This document shows, one piece after another, positions 1 through 5,713 of a stretch of DNA of 7,054 nucleotides. A program made the position numbers and the translations under genes. Below the pieces are notes generated by a model. The model had not been told where the DNA came from. It ran no database searches and worked only from the letters and a program-made list of their open reading frames with translations. Numbering within the stretch: position 1 is the stretch's first letter; the number at the start of each line of letters is the position of its first letter. This stretch comes from an uncultured Rubritalea sp. (GTDB lineage Bacteria > Verrucomicrobiota > Verrucomicrobiia > Verrucomicrobiales > Akkermansiaceae). The stretch spans positions 1-7,054 of the forward strand of contig CALFBV010000137.1 of assembly GCA_937951395.1 (NCBI GenBank), written 5' to 3'.

Positions 1-800
<800 letters not shown>

Positions 801-808
801 TTAGCAAG

Positions 809-1099
809 TTATGCAACGACACCTAGAATCTCACCCTCTGTAACAATGAGGTGATCCTCTCCACTTATTTTAATTTCCGTCCCACCATATTTTGATAGAA
901 CCACTCTGTCATCAACCGACACAGAGAATTTAAACTCAGAGCCATCCTCATTTTGGGCTCCCAAGCCTAAGGCTATTACAATAGCCTCTTGCGGCTTTTC
1001 TTGAGCAGATTCAACGAGGATAATACCTCCCTCACTAGTTGTTTCTGGTTCAACACGCTTCAACAGAACGCGTTGACCTAATGGTTTAATATTAGTCAT
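809..1099 (-). CDS. groS: Co-chaperonin GroES, 10 kDa
   Basis: Heptameric lid of the GroEL cage, acting in the cytoplasm. The 96-residue length is normal for the family. The N-terminus IKPLGQRVLLKRVEPE matches the conserved PLxDRVLVKRxE block. The mobile loop that docks on GroEL is residues about 17-32 and carries the hydrophobic tripeptide in GGIIL. Later blocks are VDDRVVLSKYGGTEIKI (62-78) and the ending EGEILGVVA. The gene is first in the groESL operon, 29 bases ahead of groEL. The ATG at 1097-1099 is the family start; the preceding bases (AAGAATACT) are not a good Shine-Dalgarno. Control probably acts through the promoter-like boxes near 1156-1185 and the inverted repeats around them; there is no CIRCE element. 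Nothing in the protein is unusual. Confidence 0.97.
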   Translation of the reverse strand: MTNIKPLGQRVLLKRVEPETTSEGGIILVESAQEKPQEAIVIALGLGAQNEDGSEFKFSVSVDDRVVLSKYGGTEIKISGEDHLIVTEGEILGVVA

Positions 1100-1131
1100 A
1101 GTATTCTTAATTTTACGTTTGTATTACTGAC

Positions 1132-1146
1132 TGTGATACCTTCACA
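1132..1146. promoter_or_regulatory. Inverted repeat TGTGA-N5-TCACA, possible operator in groESL leader
   Basis: TGTGA at 1132-1136 and TCACA at 1142-1146 are perfect inverted halves separated by five bases. The site lies between the promoter-like boxes (1156-1185) and the groES start at 1099, so it would overlap or directly follow the predicted transcription start. The same half-sites recur at 1218-1229 with a two-base spacer. A repressor site is an inference from position; no regulator is identified. Confidence 0.35.
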
Positions 1147-1155
1147 ATCAGACTC

Positions 1156-1185
1156 AAAATAGGCACAAATCATGCCACCCTTCAA
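1156..1185 (-). promoter_or_regulatory. Candidate groESL promoter
   Basis: Read on the minus strand, TTGAAG (1180-1185) is followed after 18 bases by TATTTT (1156-1161), a passable sigma-70-type pair. The same stretch also resembles a heat-shock promoter: TTGAAGGG at the -35 side recalls the E. coli groE promoter (CTTGAAGGGG), and CCTATTT recalls its CCCATTT -10 region, though the spacing is slightly long. Predicted transcription would begin near 1149, giving a leader of about 50 bases. A separate TATAAT at 1191-1196 has no matching -35 box. The call rests only on matches to consensus sequences. Confidence 0.4.
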
Positions 1186-1217
1186 AAAAAATTATAGCTC
1201 ATTATTTATCAACATCT

Positions 1218-1229
1218 TGTGAATTCACA
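1218..1229. promoter_or_regulatory. Perfect 12-bp palindrome TGTGAATTCACA upstream of groESL promoter
   Basis: A perfect two-fold symmetric 12-mer lies about 33 bases upstream of the candidate -35 box. Its half-sites TGTGA/TCACA match the inverted repeat at 1132-1146, so the two sites bracket the promoter. One or two 12-base palindromes are expected by chance in 7 kb, so the support comes from the repeated half-site and the position rather than from the palindrome alone. Confidence 0.3.
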
Positions 1230-1479
1230 GCCAAAATCATCATCAAATTGACAGCTAGACATTTTGTCACTTTAGTAAGAAATTATGACTCAGCATGAGA
1301 CAAAATAACACAAATCTACGATTATCTGATCTATACTATCGCTTTCTTAGAACAAAAAATTTGCTCATCATAAAAAATGAATATAATTACCACGCTCTAA
1401 AGTGGTCTCGATATTGTAGCCAGTAAACATTTTACTTGATTAGTGATTTGCTGATCAGAGTAGATTGACCAAGGAGTAA

Positions 1480-1683
1480 TGTAGTCCAGGCCTTGATCTT
1501 TCCTCCGGTGGTTATACAGCTTTCTGGTCTATAGATCTCATTACTTGGACTGAAGTCACAACTCATTTAGAAACCGGTGCACACATTTTGATTACGCTCG
1601 ATAAAACTGCGATTGATAATGTAGACACTATTCCTGGTAACTTGGACCGTGTCTTCTTCAGAGTTGAAGTGAATGTACCCTAG
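1480..1683 (+). pseudogene. Start-less remnant of a secreted-protein C-terminus
   Basis: Between an in-frame TAA (1477-1479) and a TAG (1681-1683) lies an open frame of 67 codons with no ATG, GTG or TTG near its beginning. The peptide contains GGYTAFWSIDLITWTEVTTH and, near the end, DRVFFRVEVNVP. The pattern SxDLxxWT followed some 40-50 residues later by FFRV/LxV is, from memory, a recurrent C-terminal ending of large secreted proteins in Verrucomicrobiota. It looks like the 3' end of such a gene whose upstream part was deleted or rearranged away. A hairpin plus T-run starts about 12 bases after the stop, as expected for a gene's natural 3' end. No matching sequence is visible upstream of 1477 in any frame. 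A chance open frame is possible. Confidence 0.5.
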
Positions 1684-1694
1684 ACCATACTCCT

Positions 1695-1720
1695 AAGGAT
1701 AGTGACATCCTTCATTTTTT
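1695..1720 (+). terminator. Small rho-independent-type terminator after the gene remnant
   Basis: AAGGAT (1695-1700) and ATCCTT (1707-1712) form a 6-bp stem with a 6-base loop, followed after two bases by six T residues (1715-1720). The orientation suits plus-strand transcription ending just after the remnant at 1480-1683. The stem is short and AT-rich, so its efficiency is doubtful. Confidence 0.4.
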
Positions 1721-1804
1721 CTCACTCCCGATCAACGGCACTATACTCTCAGAAATTTTTCCTTCATGGACATCTCCTCTAGGCACCTAACACCTCTCTT
1801 CAGC

Positions 1805-2404
1805 TTAAACCGGTCCTGAAATAGAATGTTGGAGATTTTGGATTTTGCCATCATTAATCCCATAAATCCAGGCGTGGACGTGTAGCTCTTGACCTCTTTC
1901 CCAGGCATCTTGGACTGGCGGAGATTTGCAAACGTTTTGCACTTGCTCCATGGTATTAAGTTCGCAGAGGCGATCTTCCTTAGCTACTCCTTCGAGTTTT
2001 GAAAGCTCCTCTCGGTGGAGGTGCTTCACATCCTTTATGTGCTGAATCCAGCTGTCTACAGTACCAAATCTATCATCAGACAGCGCGCACCTCACCCCTC
2101 CACAGCCATAATGACCACAGACGATGATGTGCTTCACTTTTAGATATTCCACCGCGTAGTGGATGACTGATAGAGCATTGAAGTCTGCGTGGACAACCAT
2201 ATTAGCGATATTTCTATGAACGAAAACATCACCTGGCATCAGCCCCATAAGCTGGGTTGCAGGGATGCGGCTGTCTGAACAACCAATCCATAAGTAATCT
2301 GGGGTTTGCTGCTCTGCTAAACCTTCGAAGAAATCTACTTTCTCCGCTTTGATGGAGTTTACCCAGTCGATGTTGTTTTTTAATATGTGATCTAGCTTGC
2401 TCAT
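1805..2404 (-). CDS. can: Beta-class carbonic anhydrase, type II (Can-like)
   Basis: Cytoplasmic zinc enzyme interconverting CO2 and bicarbonate, supplying bicarbonate for carboxylation reactions and pH balance. The 199-residue protein follows E. coli Can almost position for position. CSDSR (42-46) gives zinc ligand Cys42 and the Asp44-Arg46 dyad; HYGCGGV (98-104) gives zinc ligands His98 and Cys101. FVHRNIANMV (61-70) and LCELNTMEQVQNV (147-159) are further family blocks. Trp39, Gly41 and Tyr181, known from the Haemophilus and E. coli enzymes as the non-catalytic bicarbonate pocket of allosteric type II enzymes, are all present, so pH- and bicarbonate-dependent regulation is expected. It ends about 20 residues earlier than E. 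coli Can, losing only the C-terminal tail. The ATG at 2402-2404 is the only plausible start and lacks a Shine-Dalgarno. The gene is divergent from the MATE pump with a 55-base gap. Confidence 0.95.
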   Translation of the reverse strand: MSKLDHILKNNIDWVNSIKAEKVDFFEGLAEQQTPDYLWIGCSDSRIPATQLMGLMPGDVFVHRNIANMVVHADFNALSVIHYAVEYLKVKHIIVCGHYGCGGVRCALSDDRFGTVDSWIQHIKDVKHLHREELSKLEGVAKEDRLCELNTMEQVQNVCKSPPVQDAWERGQELHVHAWIYGINDGKIQNLQHSISGPV

Positions 2405-2410
2405 ATACGG

Positions 2411-2440
2411 ATCATATTAAACAAGACTAATACTTGGCAA
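2411..2440 (-). promoter_or_regulatory. Candidate carbonic anhydrase promoter, possibly giving a leaderless mRNA
   Basis: On the minus strand TTGCCA (2435-2440) and TATGAT (2411-2416) each match the sigma-70 consensus at five of six positions and are 18 bases apart. Transcription would start about 6-7 bases after the -10 box, at 2404-2405, which is the A of the carbonic anhydrase ATG. There is no Shine-Dalgarno upstream of that ATG, consistent with leaderless translation, but a promoter further upstream inside the MATE gene cannot be excluded. Confidence 0.5.
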
Positions 2441-2459
2441 TAGCTATTTTCTGTAGAAA

Positions 2460-3809
2460 GTGTCACCCACACCTGACATGACCATCCATAGAGAAAGCAA
2501 GACCATTTTCATCCTCGCTCTGCCGCTCATCATCGGGCAGATAGGGCAAATGTTGCTTGGACTTGTAGACTCCATCATGGTGGCTAAGCTCGGAGTCACA
2601 GAACTGGCGGCTTTGACATTAGCAAACAACCTGTTCTTCGTCCCTTTCGTCTTCGGCATCGGAATCATGACCTGCGTCTCAGTGCGCACCGCCACAGCAA
2701 AGGGAGCTGGAGACGCTGCGGACGCTCGCTCCATTTGCCGCAATAGCACTTATCTTGCATTGATTGTTGGCACATTGTTTTTTCTGACTGCTTGGCTAGG
2801 TAACGGGCTTATCGAGAACTTGAAGCAAGACCCAGTCGTAGCGGGAAGATCCAGGGAATACTTCGTCATCATCAGCGCTTCTCTTATACCGGCACTCGTT
2901 AGTATTTCTCTCAAGAACCATGTCGATGCACTAGATAGAATGTGGACAGCTTTCAACATCAGCATGGCAGCAGTGGTGCTCAATATTTTCCTCAACTGGG
3001 TTCTCATTTATGGAGCGCTTGGAGCCCCTGCGTTAGGGCTAGAAGGTGCAGGATATGCCACTCTTATTTCTAGGGTCATCCTCGTGATCGCTATGCTCAT
3101 CTGGTTCGCTAAGGACAAGAGCCTCTCGAAATGGACTCCTCACCGCTGGTTTACACGCTTAGATACTGGGGAATTAAAGGCGCTCACAAAATTAGGATTT
3201 CCTGCGGGACTACAGACTCTAACAGAAGTCGGAGCATTCGTGATGAGTGGCATTCTCATCGGAATGATCAGTAAAGAAGCACTCGCTGCGCAACAGATAG
3301 CCATGGTTTGCGCCGGCATCGCCTTTATGATCCCACTTGGTATTTCTATCGCGCTCACCATCCGGATCGGAGAGAAGGTGGGGCAAGAACTCACCTCTAA
3401 TATACGCATAACGTATCTTTCAGGATGGGCTTTGACCCTTGTGTTTTCCACACTCACGGCGATCAGCTTTTTAGTCTTTGGTGGTGATATGGCTAAGCAG
3501 TTTATCGAGAATGAGCCTGAGGTAATTGCTTACGCTACAAGCTTCCTCGTCGTGGCTGGTGTTTTCCAGATCGTTGATGGTCAGCAAGTCGCCTCCATCG
3601 GGATGCTTCGCGGTCTGCACGATACGACTACACCTGCCATCATCGGGTTTTTCTCTTACTGGATCGTAGGTATTCCCTTCGGTTATTGGTTGGCGTTCCA
3701 CGCAGGAGTGGGACCTATAGGTGTCTGGTGGGGACTCGCTCTAGGATTAACCGTAGCTAGTTTTTTACTAGCTATTCGGCTGTGGAGATTCAAATTTAAA
3801 TCACCTTAA
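2460..3809 (+). CDS. norM: MATE family multidrug/cation antiporter (NorM type)
   Basis: Inner-membrane efflux pump that exchanges organic cations or drugs for Na+ or H+. At 449 residues it is normal for the family, with two MatE repeats (about 14-175 and 238-400) and about 12 hydrophobic segments. Family motifs include LPLIIGQIGQMLLGLVDSIM (21-40), NWVLIYG (179-185), GLEGAGYAT (193-201), GFPAGLQ (246-252) and GMLRGLHDTTTP (381-392). Asp37, Glu256 and Asp373 correspond, with small offsets, to the cation-coordinating Asp36, Glu255 and Asp371 of Vibrio cholerae NorM, so ion coupling should be intact. The start may be GTG at 2460 or ATG at 2478; a stop at 2454 rules out anything earlier, and neither choice has a Shine-Dalgarno. 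It is divergent from carbonic anhydrase and 75 bases ahead of the TIM-barrel gene. The substrate cannot be told from sequence. Confidence 0.93.
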   Translation: MSPTPDMTIHRESKTIFILALPLIIGQIGQMLLGLVDSIMVAKLGVTELAALTLANNLFFVPFVFGIGIMTCVSVRTATAKGAGDAADARSICRNSTYLALIVGTLFFLTAWLGNGLIENLKQDPVVAGRSREYFVIISASLIPALVSISLKNHVDALDRMWTAFNISMAAVVLNIFLNWVLIYGALGAPALGLEGAGYATLISRVILVIAMLIWFAKDKSLSKWTPHRWFTRLDTGELKALTKLGFPAGLQTLTEVGAFVMSGILIGMISKEALAAQQIAMVCAGIAFMIPLGISIALTIRIGEKVGQELTSNIRITYLSGWALTLVFSTLTAISFLVFGGDMAKQFIENEPEVIAYATSFLVVAGVFQIVDGQQVASIGMLRGLHDTTTPAIIGFFSYWIVGIPFGYWLAFHAGVGPIGVWWGLALGLTVASFLLAIRLWRFKFKSP

Positions 3810-3884
3810 AAATTCTCGTTCATTCTCTACCGCGCAAAGATTTTATTTGTCGTGGTTGGGATGATGGCTTAGTTTGTCTGCAAC

Positions 3885-4799
3885 ATGGACAGAAGAAAAT
3901 TTATACAAGCATCATTCGGAACCTTCGGAACACTAGCAGCAGGGACATTTCCTGCATTTGCACTCCAAGATGAAGCGGCGAAAAAGGCTGCTCCCCTCTT
4001 TGAAATTTCGATCGCCGAGTGGTCACTGCACCGCACAATCTGGAAGAAGAAACTCACTAACATGGATTTCCCTAAGTATTCTAAAGATAAGTTTGGCATC
4101 ACTGCTGTGGAGTATGTGAATGGATTCTTCAAGGATAAGGCGAAAGACATGAAGTATTTGGCTGAGCTCAAAAAGCGCACTGGCGATGAAGGCATCAAGA
4201 ATGTTCTCATCATGATCGATGGCGAAGGACACATCGGAGCCGCTGATGAGAAGAAGCGCCAGAAGACTGTGGATAACCATAAGAAATGGGTAGAAGCTGC
4301 AAACTTTCTAGGCTGTCACTCCATCCGAGTGAACGCTCACGGGCAAGGTAAAGACCGTGAAGATAAAGCGGCTAATGTGATACAAGGGCTCACTTCGTTA
4401 TCAGAATTTGCTAAAGACCATAACATCAATGTCGTTGTGGAAAACCACGGTGGACTATCCTCCGACGGTGCCTGGGTAGCTAATGTCCTCAAGACGGTGA
4501 ACATGCCAAACTGTGGAGCACTTCCTGATTTCGGAAATTTCCACGAATATGACCGCTACCAAGGAATCACCGACCTCATGCCTTATGCTAAAGGAATTAG
4601 TGCTAAGAGCCGCGTCTTCAATGAAGCGGGAGATGAGACTCAAACTGATTTCTACAAAGCGATGAAGATCTGCCTCGATGCAGGATACCGTGGACACGTA
4701 GGTATTGAGTGGGAAGGCGGCAGAATCAGTGAAGACGAAGGAATTATCAAGACCAAGGCGCTACTTGAGAAAGTGCGTGCTGCTTACGTGACGAAGTAA
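3885..4799 (+). CDS. Tat-exported TIM-barrel protein, sugar phosphate isomerase/epimerase-like
   Basis: A 304-residue protein of the AP-endonuclease-2/xylose-isomerase-like TIM-barrel superfamily. The N-terminus MDRRKFIQAS, followed by a weakly hydrophobic stretch to about residue 27 (PAFA-LQ, possible signal-peptidase site), is a twin-arginine signal, so it probably folds in the cytoplasm and acts in the periplasm; no lipobox Cys is seen. Barrel landmarks are FEISIAEWSLHR (39-50), SIRVNAHG (146-153), NVVVENHGG (182-190), CGALPDFGNFH (210-220), GISAKSRVF (237-245) and GYRGHVGIEWEGG (267-279). Glu186, Asp215 and Glu275 are the probable divalent-metal ligands. Family members handle sugars or inositols, and secreted versions are common in Planctomycetota, Verrucomicrobiota and Bacteroidota, often unassigned; no substrate can be named here. 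A TAG in frame 12 bases upstream fixes the ATG. It lies 75 bases after the MATE gene and ends before a strong hairpin. Confidence 0.85.
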   Translation: MDRRKFIQASFGTFGTLAAGTFPAFALQDEAAKKAAPLFEISIAEWSLHRTIWKKKLTNMDFPKYSKDKFGITAVEYVNGFFKDKAKDMKYLAELKKRTGDEGIKNVLIMIDGEGHIGAADEKKRQKTVDNHKKWVEAANFLGCHSIRVNAHGQGKDREDKAANVIQGLTSLSEFAKDHNINVVVENHGGLSSDGAWVANVLKTVNMPNCGALPDFGNFHEYDRYQGITDLMPYAKGISAKSRVFNEAGDETQTDFYKAMKICLDAGYRGHVGIEWEGGRISEDEGIIKTKALLEKVRAAYVTK

Positions 4800-4831
4800 T
4801 AGGCCGATAGATACACAATTTAATAGTAACT

Positions 4832-4870
4832 AAGAAATCTCGGGGAATGTAAAATTCTTTGAGATTTCTT
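4832..4870 (+). terminator. 17-bp hairpin after the TIM-barrel gene, probable terminator
   Basis: AAGAAATCTC (4832-4841) pairs perfectly with GAGATTTCTT (4861-4870). Inside, GGG can pair with TTT as three G-U pairs, and GAAT (4845-4848) pairs with ATTC (4854-4857), leaving the loop GTAAA. In plus-strand RNA the stem is therefore an unbroken 17 pairs; in minus-strand RNA the middle three would be C-A mismatches, so the structure belongs to plus-strand transcripts. It begins 32 bases after the TIM-barrel stop. Only a weak T-rich tail (GCTGTTTAT) follows, so it might be an mRNA-stabilising 3' structure or a leaky terminator. Confidence 0.6.
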
Positions 4871-4876
4871 GCTGTT

Positions 4877-4882
4877 TATACT
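4877..4882 (+). promoter_or_regulatory. Possible -10 box for the ABC operon
   Basis: TATACT matches the sigma-70 -10 consensus at five of six positions and would start transcription near 4889, about 50 bases before the permease ATG. The expected -35 region (TTCTTT-like) is poor and falls in the descending arm of the hairpin at 4832-4870, so this is a weak call. Confidence 0.25.
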
Positions 4883-4886
4883 CTTT

Positions 4887-4901
4887 GCACTTGGAAAGTG
4901 C
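4887..4901 (+). other. Short hairpin in the permease leader
   Basis: GCACTT (4887-4892) and AAGTGC (4896-4901) form a perfect 6-bp stem closed by the trinucleotide GGA. It sits between the larger hairpin at 4832-4870 and the permease start at 4939. It could be a leader or RNA-processing structure, or chance. Confidence 0.3.
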
Positions 4902-4938
4902 CTCGAAGCCACCTACCACGTGCTTAGCAGACTCCATC

Positions 4939-5700
4939 ATGCGCATTTTACACATATTATTTAAGAAAGAACTCAAGCAATATTTCTTCTCGCCATTCGG
5001 CTGGGTAGTATTTGCTATCATCATGCTGTTACAGGGGCTCTGTCTTTCCTCAATACTCGAGCAATATGAGAAACGGCCTGTAGTCAATAATCTACTACTC
5101 GATAGTCTCACTAATCCAATTTTCACAATCTACTTCCTATTTCTCTTCCCACTGATCACAATGAAACTCTTCTCTGAAGAGGAGCGCAGCGGGACTCTGG
5201 AAACTCTCATGACCGCACCCATCCGCACTTGGCAGGTGGTACTTTCTAAGTATTTCGCAGCCTTAGCATTTTACTGCTGCCTGTGGATTCCTTTATTTCT
5301 ACACGTCAAGATTTTCAGCTTTCTCTCTAGCACACCAGTTCCAGTAAAATCTGGAGAAATGCTGGGTGTATTTACCATTCTTTTTTTGGTGGGAACTTTC
5401 TTTGTCGCAGTAGGCTGCCTAGCATCGTCCCTGACTTCTAGCCAGATCATCTCGGCTATCGTCACCTTCGGGCTACTCGCCTTTCACAGGTTCTTAGGCT
5501 ACATCCCGCTCATCATGGGTGAGGACTTTAGCGGAGCTAAGATTGCTGAAGTCTTCCATTATATTAACCGAGATGAGCACATTGCCTCCTTCGGGCAAGG
5601 CTTGATAGATTCTCGCCCATTTGTGTATTATATTTCCATGACATTGTTCACACTACTGATCACACATCACGTCGTAGATTACCGACGTTGGAAAAACTAA
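4939..5700 (+). CDS. ABC-2 type transporter permease, GldF-like
   Basis: Inner-membrane permease of an ABC-2 transporter, similar in type to GldF of the Bacteroidota gliding-motility ABC complex. From the ATG at 4939 it is 253 residues, starting MRILHILFKKELKQYFFSPFGW, the typical amphipathic start of this family. About six membrane segments lie near 18-38, 60-77, 100-123, 140-163, 166-193 and 225-244. The cytoplasmic loop FSEEERSGTLETLMTAPI (78-95) is the ABC-2 signature (EExxGTLExLxxxP) that contacts the ATPase. The frame is open back to a TTG at 4885, but the added residues are hydrophilic and unlike the family. The GldG-like gene follows after 13 bases, so the two form one operon. No ATP-binding subunit is adjacent. 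Substrate unknown; a role in gliding itself is not implied. Confidence 0.85.
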   Translation: MRILHILFKKELKQYFFSPFGWVVFAIIMLLQGLCLSSILEQYEKRPVVNNLLLDSLTNPIFTIYFLFLFPLITMKLFSEEERSGTLETLMTAPIRTWQVVLSKYFAALAFYCCLWIPLFLHVKIFSFLSSTPVPVKSGEMLGVFTILFLVGTFFVAVGCLASSLTSSQIISAIVTFGLLAFHRFLGYIPLIMGEDFSGAKIAEVFHYINRDEHIASFGQGLIDSRPFVYYISMTLFTLLITHHVVDYRRWKN

Positions 5701-5713
5701 ATCTTTCATTTTC

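Larger units (their letters stand above)
1100..1804. other. Long intergenic region between groES and carbonic anhydrase
   Basis: About 700 bases without an intact gene. The groES-proximal third holds promoter-like boxes (1156-1185) and two TGTGA/TCACA inverted repeats (1132-1146 and 1218-1229). From about 1230 to 1440 the sequence is AT-rich with many A runs and stops in all frames, and I see no gene there. An 8-bp inverted repeat (ATTTTGTC at 1261-1268, GACAAAAT at 1299-1306) encloses a smaller CTCA-GCA-TGAG hairpin at 1289-1299; both are weak. A start-less coding remnant lies at 1480-1683, with a hairpin plus T-run at 1695-1720. From 1721 to 1804 nothing is recognised, and no clear terminator for the carbonic anhydrase gene is visible there. 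Confidence 0.7.

Noticed and set aside
1248..1276. Plus-strand TTGACA (1248-1253) as a promoter
   Set aside because: The -35 match is perfect, but the sequence 17 bases later (TTTAGT) is a poor -10 and no intact plus-strand gene follows for over 1 kb.
1100..1300. CIRCE element upstream of groES
   Set aside because: Neither TTAGCACTC nor GAGTGCTAA, nor a close variant, occurs on either strand in this stretch.
1261..1306. ATTTTGTC/GACAAAAT inverted repeat as an operator or mobile-element end
   Set aside because: The loop is 30 bases, the arms only 8 bp, and there is no target duplication or transposase; likely chance in AT-rich DNA.
1471..1484. AAGGAG followed by ATG as a translation start
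   Set aside because: The ATG at 1479 is followed immediately by TAG, so no protein can be made; it lies out of frame with the 1480-1683 remnant.
2444..3701. Minus-strand open frames opposite the MATE gene
   Set aside because: They are antisense to a clearly conserved membrane protein, have no family-like motifs and have no promoter or start context.
4895..4925. tRNA-like TTCGA segment on the minus strand
   Set aside because: Only a three-pair T-arm-like stem can be drawn, and no acceptor, D or anticodon stems fit around it.
4885..4938. Longer permease start at TTG 4885
   Set aside because: The extra residues are polar and unlike the family; the ATG at 4939 begins the typical MRxLxxLFKKELKQYFFSP N-terminus, and the TTG would be inside a hairpin.
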